A stretch of 12,189 bases of DNA, from NCBI GenBank assembly GCA_012839395.1, contig DUNJ01000134.1, forward strand, positions 1 to 12,189, written 5' to 3'. The position numbers were made by a program, and so were the translations under genes. Positions 7,157 to 12,189 of the stretch are shown here, piece after piece. The stretch's first letter is position 1. Every line of letters begins with the position of its first letter. This DNA comes from Tepidimicrobium sp. (GTDB lineage: Bacteria > Bacillota > Clostridia > Tissierellales > Tepidimicrobiaceae). A model generated the notes under the pieces. The model did not search any database. It saw nothing but the letters and a program-made list of their open reading frames with translations, and was not told where the DNA came from.

Positions 7157-7219
7157 ATTGATACCAATGTTAAAGGTGTGGAATATGATCAATATATAAA
7201 GGAATTGATGATAGGGTGA
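7157..7219 (+). CDS. Possible 20-codon ORF between lysS and the glycosylase gene
   Basis: After the lysS stop the same frame runs from 7157 to a TGA at 7217-7219 and encodes a polar peptide ending VEYDQYIKELMIG. Its stop overlaps the GTG start of the next gene in the pattern GTGA, typical of translational coupling. A ribosome site, GAGGGAG (7142-7148), lies 8 nt before an in-frame ATT (7157); there is no ATG at that place and the only in-frame ATG (7208) leaves three codons. So it would need an AUU start, readthrough of the lysS TAG, or be the remnant of a longer gene. Out-of-frame TTG at 7158 gives a 13-codon alternative ending at 7199. I recognise no homologue. It may be simply a spacer. 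Confidence 0.25.
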   Translation: MDTNVKGVEYDQYIKELMIG

Positions 7220-7794
7220 AGAGTCAAAGGATAAAGAAATTAAATGAAGAAATAATAGAAAGTTTTTCTCAAGAAAAACTATTATTAGGGCATGGAAGAC
7301 TGGATAGCAAGCTAATGTTAATCGGAGAAGCACCAGGGGCGAGGGAGATAGAGTTAAGGCAACCTTTTGTAGGGCAAGCTGGAAGGCATCTAGATAAATT
7401 TTTAGAGGCCGTGGATATTGGTAGGAAAGATGTATATATAACCAATGTGGTTAAATATAGGCCCATTAAGGAAAACAAAAAGACTGGAAGATTATCTAAT
7501 AGAACACCTACTAAGGAGGAGATAGACAACTTTAAGGGCTACCTATATGAGGAGGTAATCATAGTAAATCCCAAAATAGTGGTTACATTGGGAAACATTC
7601 CCCTTCAAGCCCTCTTTAATGAGAATTTAAAGATAGGTGAAATTCACGGAGCCTTAATGAAGGTGCAGTTGTGGGATAGATGGTATAAGGTATTTCCCTT
7701 ATATCATCCAGCAGCTGTTATATATAGGCCAGAATTGAGGGAAGTGTATTTAGAAGATTTATTCGCCCTAAAAGAAATAGTGGACAATATTTAA
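7216..7794 (+). CDS. Uracil-DNA glycosylase family protein (family 4-like, Cys-less)
   Basis: Proteins of this superfamily remove uracil from DNA to begin base-excision repair. The 192 residues show the family-4 pattern: GEAPG (37-41) leading to QPFVGQAGRHLDKFL, DVYITNVVKYRP (72-83, Asn77), PTKEEID, NPKIVVTLGN (118-127) and the active-site motif YHPAAVIYRP (163-172). Classical family 4 enzymes hold a 4Fe-4S cluster through four cysteines; here there is no cysteine at all. The usual KCRP reads KYRP (Tyr81) and the Cys before YL is Phe106. The gene starts with GTG (7216), with AAAGGA (7198-7203) 12 nt upstream and an in-frame TGA at 7186 blocking longer forms. It lies 62 nt after lysS and ends at a strong terminator, so it is last in the greA-lysS unit. 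Uracil excision is inferred, not certain, for this variant. Confidence 0.85.
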   Translation: MKSQRIKKLNEEIIESFSQEKLLLGHGRLDSKLMLIGEAPGAREIELRQPFVGQAGRHLDKFLEAVDIGRKDVYITNVVKYRPIKENKKTGRLSNRTPTKEEIDNFKGYLYEEVIIVNPKIVVTLGNIPLQALFNENLKIGEIHGALMKVQLWDRWYKVFPLYHPAAVIYRPELREVYLEDLFALKEIVDNI

Positions 7795-7871
7795 ACGTGG
7801 ATTTGACTAGTAATTTAGGTAGAAATGCCTAGGCTAGCCAAGGACAATAATTACTTTAGGCTTACATAACA

Positions 7872-7914
7872 AAAAAGCTTCATTTCTTGGAGGAAATGAA
7901 GCTTTTTAATTTTG
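7872..7914 (+). terminator. Strong rho-independent terminator, probably bidirectional
   Basis: A perfect 15-bp stem (7872-7886 with 7893-7907) with loop TTGGAG ends in TTTTT and is followed by AATTTT. The left side begins with a run of six A (7871-7876), so the reverse strand also ends in a T-run. It closes the greA-lysS-glycosylase unit, 77 nt after the last stop codon. Confidence 0.92.
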
Positions 7915-8045
7915 CAAAGGAGGATAATATAAGTATATATAATATGCAAAAAGAGATTAGGTAAGGAAATGTAAAAATGAGCTTAAATTGTGGGGATTTA
8001 ATTTGGTAATATCTTTATACTGCCTAGAAAGGTCTTTCCTGGCAT
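7915..8045 (+). other. Non-coding stretch before the nrdJ promoter
   Basis: The gene-free interval between the glycosylase stop and the nrdJ start is 335 nt. Besides the terminator, promoter and NrdR boxes listed separately, this part holds a textbook ribosome site (AAAGGAGG, 7916-7923) with no start codon at a useful distance, a 6-bp AT hairpin (7983-7988 with 7996-8001), and the hairpin at 8021-8044. The only ATG near the ribosome site (7944) opens a six-codon frame. I see no gene, no cobalamin riboswitch core and no tRNA. Confidence 0.5.
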
Positions 8046-8048
8046 TTT
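8021..8048 (+). other. Hairpin with short T-run upstream of nrdJ
   Basis: TGCC (8021-8024) pairs with GGCA (8041-8044), and GAAAG with CTTTC inside, separated by a small internal loop; TTTT follows (8045-8048). It resembles a weak terminator and could end a short transcript from the upstream stretch or reduce readthrough into nrdJ. The stem is short and interrupted. Confidence 0.3.
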
Positions 8049-8074
8049 AAAAAAGGAACTAGATACGATACAAT
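8046..8074 (+). promoter_or_regulatory. Probable nrdJ promoter
   Basis: TTTAAA (8046-8051), a 17-bp spacer and TACAAT (8069-8074) give a fair sigma-A match (9 of 12). The -10 box lies inside the first NrdR-box-like palindrome, as expected for a repressed promoter. TATAAC (8081-8086) is an alternative -10 without a good -35. Confidence 0.45.
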
Positions 8075-8083
8075 ACTTAGTAT
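8068..8083 (+). promoter_or_regulatory. NrdR box 1
   Basis: ATACAATACTTAGTAT fits the NrdR consensus acaCwAtATaTwGtgt at 12 of 16 positions, including the key C, A, T and G. Its centre is 31 bp from that of box 2, close to three helical turns, the arrangement known for paired NrdR sites. NrdR is a zinc-finger/ATP-cone repressor of ribonucleotide reductase genes. Confidence 0.65.
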
Positions 8084-8098
8084 AACTTATTAAATACT

Positions 8099-8114
8099 AC
8101 ACTAAACATTGTGC
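8099..8114 (+). promoter_or_regulatory. NrdR box 2
   Basis: ACACTAAACATTGTGC fits the NrdR consensus at 13 of 16 positions and is the better of the two sites. It lies between the predicted transcription start and the nrdJ ribosome site, so a bound NrdR pair would cover the promoter and the start of the message. Confidence 0.75.
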
Positions 8115-8129
8115 TTCGGAGGGGATGAC

Positions 8130-10409
8130 ATGGGTTTTTCAAGTAATGCAAGAACTATTCTAGAGCGAAGATATTTGTCCAAGGATAAGGATGGAAATAT
8201 AGTGGAGACCATAGAGGATATGTTTAAGAGGGTGTCAGATTTTGTTGCAACGGCTGACCTAATCTATAATAAAGATGCGGATGTTGAGGCGATTTCAAAT
8301 AGATTTTATGAAATAATGATAAATCAGGAATTTATGCCCAACTCTCCTACCTTGATGAATGCAGGAAAAGAATTAGGGCAATTATCTGCTTGCTTTGTGC
8401 TACCTGTAGAAGATTCCATGGAAGGTATATTTGATGCCATAAAAAATTCAGCGCTGATACATAAAAGTGGCGGTGGAACTGGATTTAGTTTTTCAAGATT
8501 AAGACCAAAAGGGGCTTCGGTTAGGTCTACTGGTGGTATTGCTTCGGGGCCTATTAGCTTTATGAAGGTGTTTAATTCGGCAACTGAGGCTGTAAAGCAA
8601 GGTGGTACTCGTAGAGGGGCCAATATGGGTATTTTAAGAATAGATCATCCAGATATAATGGAATTTATAGAGAGCAAGAAGGATATTAACGAAATAACTA
8701 ACTTCAATATAAGTGTGGGGATTACGGAAAATTTCATGGAGGCAGTAGAAAAGAATGATACCTATGATTTAATAGCTCCCCACAATAATGAAGTAGTAGG
8801 AAAAATCAATGCAAGAGATGTTTTTGAACGGATAGTAGAAATGGCATGGAAATCGGGAGAACCAGGGATTGTTTTTTTGGATAGAATCAATAGCACTAGC
8901 ACGGTTCGGGGCTTGGGGGAAATAGAAAGCACAAACCCATGTGGTGAACAGCCCCTACTACCTTATGAAAGCTGCAATCTTGGTTCAATCAATCTAGCAA
9001 AGATGATAAGAAAAGATTCAGCCGGTTATAGGATAGATTATGACAAGTTAGACAAGGTAGTACAGGTAGCTGTTCATTTCCTAGACAATGTAATAGATGT
9101 AAACAAGTATCCTCTGCCTAAGATAGATGAGATGACCAAAAAGACTAGGAAAATAGGTTTAGGAGTGATGGGATTTGCAGATTTATTGTTTTACCTAGGT
9201 ATTCCCTATAATTCACAGGAGGCTATAGAACTTGCTGATAAACTGATGGAATTTATCGATAGAAAGAGTAAGGAGAAATCCAGCGAACTGGCTGAAACAC
9301 GAGGAGTATTTCCTGCTTATGAAAATAGCATATTTAAGGAGCAAGGTATTAAGATGAGAAATGCTACTACAACTACCATAGCGCCTACTGGAACGATTAG
9401 CATTATAGCAGGTGCAAGCAGTGGGATAGAGCCCTTATTTGCTATTTCTTTTATAAGGCATGTTATGGATGATGATAGGCTTTTAGAGGTCCACCCGTAT
9501 TTTGAAACGATTGCGAGAAAAAGGGGCTTTTACTCGGAAGAATTGATGGAAAAGATAGCTGAAAGGGGTACTATAGCTGATATAGAAGAAATACCGGAAG
9601 ATATAAGGAAAATCTTTATAACAGCTCATGATATAATACCTTTTTGGCATATAAAGATGCAGGCTGCTTTTCAAAAACATGTGGATAATGCGGTATCTAA
9701 AACGGTGAATTTTGCTAATAATGCTACTAAGAAGGATGTAGAGGAAGTATATAGATTGGCGTACAAGTTGGGATGTAAGGGTGTAACAATATATAGAGAT
9801 GGGAGTAGGGATAATCAAGTTCTATCGGTTATGAAAGGAAAATCTAATATGAGATCCTCAGATGGGGATGGTATAAAACCAAGAATGAGACCCTCCATTA
9901 CCCGGGGGATGACTGAAAAGGTAAGGGTAGGCTGTGGAAATCTATATATTACAGTAAATTATGATGAGAATGGCATATGTGAAGTATTTACTAATGTGGG
10001 TAGAGCTGGAGGTTGTCCAAGCCAATCGGAAGCTACCAGTAGGCTTACCTCTATTGCATTGAGATCGGGAATGGATGTTGAAAAGATAATTGAACAACTT
10101 AAAGGTATAAGGTGTCACTCTACACTGAGACAGAGGGGTATCAATAAGGATATAAAAGTTCTATCCTGCCCAGATGCCATAGGTAAAGCATTGGAGCGGG
10201 TGATGAACACCTATGTAGAGGTAGAGAATGGTAATGTTAATGAAATGATATATGAAATAGAGAGAGAAGAGAAGGAGAATAGGCTTGGAGCAAGAACAGG
10301 AGATAAAAGGCAAAACAATTTAGGAAGTTGCCCTGAATGCGGTTATAGTATAGAACATGAGGGTGGATGCATGATTTGCAAAAATTGTGGATTTTCTAGA
10401 TGCGGTTAA
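8130..10409 (+). CDS. nrdJ: Adenosylcobalamin-dependent (class II) ribonucleotide reductase
   Basis: NrdJ reduces ribonucleotides to deoxyribonucleotides with a radical made from adenosylcobalamin and needs no oxygen and no second subunit. The 759-residue protein has the ten-stranded barrel with SACF (Cys88, redox), NPCGEQ (269-274; thiyl-radical Cys271, Glu273) and SCNLGSINL (redox Cys282), plus APTGTIS (418-424). There is no N-terminal ATP cone, so no classical dATP activity site. Residues ~595-700 form the TSCPD domain (FTNVGRAGGCPSQSEATSRL). The end is a cysteine cluster, CPEC (734-737), CMIC (747-750), Cys753 and Cys758, which would bind zinc and carry the disulfide that regenerates the active site. 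The ATG at 8130 follows GGAGGGG by 5 nt; a longer frame from TTG 8109 overlaps NrdR box 2 and is unlikely. Its promoter region carries two NrdR boxes. It is transcribed alone. Confidence 0.96.
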   Translation: MGFSSNARTILERRYLSKDKDGNIVETIEDMFKRVSDFVATADLIYNKDADVEAISNRFYEIMINQEFMPNSPTLMNAGKELGQLSACFVLPVEDSMEGIFDAIKNSALIHKSGGGTGFSFSRLRPKGASVRSTGGIASGPISFMKVFNSATEAVKQGGTRRGANMGILRIDHPDIMEFIESKKDINEITNFNISVGITENFMEAVEKNDTYDLIAPHNNEVVGKINARDVFERIVEMAWKSGEPGIVFLDRINSTSTVRGLGEIESTNPCGEQPLLPYESCNLGSINLAKMIRKDSAGYRIDYDKLDKVVQVAVHFLDNVIDVNKYPLPKIDEMTKKTRKIGLGVMGFADLLFYLGIPYNSQEAIELADKLMEFIDRKSKEKSSELAETRGVFPAYENSIFKEQGIKMRNATTTTIAPTGTISIIAGASSGIEPLFAISFIRHVMDDDRLLEVHPYFETIARKRGFYSEELMEKIAERGTIADIEEIPEDIRKIFITAHDIIPFWHIKMQAAFQKHVDNAVSKTVNFANNATKKDVEEVYRLAYKLGCKGVTIYRDGSRDNQVLSVMKGKSNMRSSDGDGIKPRMRPSITRGMTEKVRVGCGNLYITVNYDENGICEVFTNVGRAGGCPSQSEATSRLTSIALRSGMDVEKIIEQLKGIRCHSTLRQRGINKDIKVLSCPDAIGKALERVMNTYVEVENGNVNEMIYEIEREEKENRLGARTGDKRQNNLGSCPECGYSIEHEGGCMICKNCGFSRCG

Positions 10410-10459
10410 TGGGCTGGCAAGATTTGAGATAGGATAGGTTATCAACTATTCCCTATCAA

Positions 10460-10488
10460 TAGACAAAATATTGAATAGGATATAGAAT
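10460..10488 (+). promoter_or_regulatory. Probable promoter of the flavoprotein gene
   Basis: TAGACA (10460-10465), a 17-bp spacer and TAGAAT (10483-10488) match the sigma-A consensus at 10 of 12 positions. The site lies in the 127-nt gap after nrdJ. No clear terminator for nrdJ is visible upstream, so readthrough may add to expression. Confidence 0.55.
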
Positions 10489-10536
10489 AGAGTAGGGCGA
10501 TGAAAATAGTTATAGAATTTAAAGGAGCAATAGAGT

Positions 10537-11760
10537 ATGAGCAAAGTGTTAATAGTTGGTGGGGGTGCGGCTGGGATGATGGCTGCAATATCAGCTAGAG
10601 AGCGGGGGGCAGATGTTACTATTTTAGAGAGGAATAACAGGGTGGGTAGGAAGATATTGGCGACGGGAAATGGGCGATGTAACTATACCAATATAAATCT
10701 ATCCATCGACAATTACCATGGAAGCAATCCAAAGTTTGCATATAGCTTTATTGCTAGATTTGGAGTAGAGGAGACCATAGATTTTTTTGAGAGATTAGGT
10801 ATTACTCCCGCTATTGAAGACGATGGAAGGGTGTTTCCCTTGTCCTTCCAAAGCTCTAGCGTTCTAGATGTTCTAAGATTTGAGTTGGAATATTTAGATA
10901 TAGAGGTAATTACAGATGCTTATGTTGTGGATATTAAAAAGACCGATAGATTTATTGTAACCTTGGAGGATGGTAGGAAAATATATGGAGATCGCGTTAT
11001 ATTGGCTACTGGTGGGAATGCAGCACCTACTACTGGTTCCGATGGAAATGGTTATCTATTGGCACGGAAGATGGGGCATAGTATAAAGGAAGTTTTCCCT
11101 GGATTGGTTCAATTAAAGCTAGAAGGAAATTTTTTTAGACAAGTAGATGGGGTGAAATTTCAGGGTGTGGCGGGACTCTATAATAGGGACCGTTTGATTA
11201 GGGAAGATTATGGGGATATCCTATTCACAAACTACGGTATATCTGGACCACCTATCCTTCAATTGAGTAGAACGGCATTGGAGCATTTGAGGAAGAAAAA
11301 CAATATAGAATTAAAAATATCTATAGTTCATACTAAAAGTCAAAATGAGCTATATGAATATTTACAGTATAGATTTGCTTTTATGCAGAGGAAAACCATG
11401 GAGAGGGCATTAATAGGATTGATAAATAAAAGATTGATAATTCCGATTTTAAAGAAGATAAAAATCGGTAAGGATAAGCAGATAGCCCATATATCTAATG
11501 AGGAAATAGCACGATTATCGTCTATATTAACAGATTTAAGATTTAATATAATTGAAGGTAAATCCTGGAGGGATGCCCAGGTCACAGCAGGGGGTATATC
11601 TACGGATGAGATAGACAATTCTACCATGGAATCAAAGCTGATAAGGGGATTGTTTTTTGCAGGTGAAATAGTGGATATAGATGGGGATTGTGGCGGGTTC
11701 AATTTGCAGTGGGCCTGGTCATCCGGGTATATAGCTGGGCAAAATGCTGCTGCAATATAG
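10537..11760 (+). CDS. FAD-dependent oxidoreductase, HI0933/YhiN family
   Basis: This 407-residue cytosolic flavoprotein belongs to the HI0933/YhiN family, often annotated 'aminoacetone oxidase family FAD-binding enzyme'; its physiological substrate is not established. The N-terminal Rossmann motif GGGAAG (8-13) binds the FAD diphosphate, and Glu31 (ILERN) should hold the ribose. The family signature VGRKILATGNGRCNYTN (36-52) follows, then DGRVFPLS, the ATGGNAAPTTGSDGNGY segment, YGISGPPILQLSR and the C-terminal FAD contact GLFFAGEIVDIDGDCGGFNLQWAWSSGY. All expected segments are present, so the protein is complete. AAAGGAG (10521-10527) lies 9 nt before the ATG. The next gene begins 27 nt after the stop and is probably in the same operon. 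Confidence 0.92.
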   Translation: MSKVLIVGGGAAGMMAAISARERGADVTILERNNRVGRKILATGNGRCNYTNINLSIDNYHGSNPKFAYSFIARFGVEETIDFFERLGITPAIEDDGRVFPLSFQSSSVLDVLRFELEYLDIEVITDAYVVDIKKTDRFIVTLEDGRKIYGDRVILATGGNAAPTTGSDGNGYLLARKMGHSIKEVFPGLVQLKLEGNFFRQVDGVKFQGVAGLYNRDRLIREDYGDILFTNYGISGPPILQLSRTALEHLRKKNNIELKISIVHTKSQNELYEYLQYRFAFMQRKTMERALIGLINKRLIIPILKKIKIGKDKQIAHISNEEIARLSSILTDLRFNIIEGKSWRDAQVTAGGISTDEIDNSTMESKLIRGLFFAGEIVDIDGDCGGFNLQWAWSSGYIAGQNAAAI

Positions 11761-11787
11761 ATAGCAAAAGATACTGAAAGGATTGAT

Positions 11788-12189
11788 ATGATGTTCAATA
11801 TGGACATGCGATTGAGGGGATTGGCAAAGGAAAATAGGGATATAAAGGTGGCAGTAGTAGGCACAGGTAAGATGGGCAAGGGACTGGTTAATCAAATGTC
11901 TAGGATAGAGGGAATGATGCCAGCCTTAGTTATAAATAGGAATGTATCTAAAGCGATAGATGCGTTAATATCATCGGGTATAGCGAAAGAGGATATAGTA
12001 GTATCAAACTCATTGAAGAAGATAAATTATTCTCTTGAAAAGGGAAGATATGTTGCTGCAGAATATATGGAACTGGCAGCGGAAGCAAACATAATAGATG
12101 CGGTGGTAGATGCCACAGGTGTGCCGGAGGTGGGTGCAAAATTATCCCTGCAGGCTATATATAATAGGAAACATATAATAATGTTAAAT
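11788..12189 (+). CDS. Homoserine-dehydrogenase-like NAD(P)-binding protein, 5' part
   Basis: The frame is open to the window edge, giving the first 134 residues. An N-terminal Rossmann motif, KVAVVGTGKMGKGL (20-33), is followed by NRNVSKA, then DAVVDATGVPEVGAKLSLQAI (104-124) and KHIIMLN. This pattern is that of the predicted homoserine-dehydrogenase-like proteins (COG4091 type) that usually carry a C-terminal SAF domain, which would lie outside the window. They are distinct from biosynthetic homoserine dehydrogenase and their substrates vary, so no reaction is assigned. AAAGGA (11777-11782) precedes two adjacent ATG codons at 11788 and 11791; the second has the better spacing (8 nt). It lies 27 nt after the flavoprotein gene and is probably co-transcribed with it. 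Confidence 0.8.
   Translation, partial: MMFNMDMRLRGLAKENRDIKVAVVGTGKMGKGLVNQMSRIEGMMPALVINRNVSKAIDALISSGIAKEDIVVSNSLKKINYSLEKGRYVAAEYMELAAEANIIDAVVDATGVPEVGAKLSLQAIYNRKHIIMLN

Noticed and set aside
7810..7854. Possible folded RNA after the glycosylase gene
   Set aside because: GTAATT and AATTAC can pair and short GC pieces lie between, but the helices are short and mutually exclusive, and it is simply the 3' untranslated part before a strong terminator.
7944..7964. Six-codon frame (ATG 7944) after the orphan ribosome site
   Set aside because: It begins 20 nt from the site and is too short to support as a gene.
7908..8129. Cobalamin riboswitch before nrdJ
   Set aside because: It would fit a B12 enzyme, but the conserved B12-box GCCACTG and the other core strings are not seen, and NrdR boxes occupy the promoter.
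8109..8129. Longer nrdJ product from TTG at 8109
   Set aside because: The TTG lies inside NrdR box 2 with no ribosome site before it; GGAGGGG is placed for the ATG at 8130. An ATG at 8125 is out of frame.
10428..10457. GATAGG / CCTATC pairing after nrdJ as a terminator
   Set aside because: Only 6 bp with a 13-nt loop and no T-run; more likely chance in AT-rich DNA.

Overview
This is an AT-rich chromosomal segment, all genes on the + strand, with AGA/AGG and ATA codons used heavily. Strong Shine-Dalgarno sites, rho-independent terminators and the order ftsH - coaX - dusB - greA - lysS point to an anaerobic low-GC Firmicute of the class Clostridia. A member near Tissierellales or Alkaliphilus is a guess from the flavour of the genes, not a result. 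It is mostly core housekeeping DNA; I see no mobile element, CRISPR array, phage gene, tRNA or rRNA.

Layout. (1) 1-1340: the 3' two thirds of ftsH and its terminator. (2) 1359-3057: a vitamin B5 / coenzyme A unit with its own sigma-A promoter. It has a ~100-nt leader folding into two consecutive hairpins, each with one bulged A, then an ECF transporter S component (probably for pantothenate), coaX, and a terminator that overlaps the coaX stop codon. (3) 3079-5059: dusB and, 7 nt after it, an unrecognised 316-residue protein with a Rossmann-like half. (4) 5063-7794: a consensus promoter (TTGACA-17-TATAAT) driving greA, lysS, a possible 20-codon ORF and a uracil-DNA-glycosylase-family gene lacking the usual iron-sulfur cysteines. 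A 15-bp stem terminator ends this unit. (5) 7908-10409: a mostly non-coding stretch, then a promoter overlaid by two NrdR-box-like palindromes, then nrdJ, the B12-dependent ribonucleotide reductase. (6) 10460-12189: a promoter, an HI0933/YhiN-type flavoprotein, and the start of a homoserine-dehydrogenase-like oxidoreductase cut by the window edge.

How the parts work together. Group 2 couples uptake of pantothenate to its first phosphorylation toward CoA, probably under one leader-RNA control. Group 4 links transcript elongation rescue (GreA), lysine charging (LysS) and probably DNA repair. NrdJ supplies dNTPs without oxygen, fitting an anaerobe, and appears to be under the dATP/ATP-sensing repressor NrdR. 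The least explained pieces are the tandem bulged-A leader, the Rossmann-like protein with its odd start region, the mini-ORF before the glycosylase gene, and the Cys-less glycosylase.
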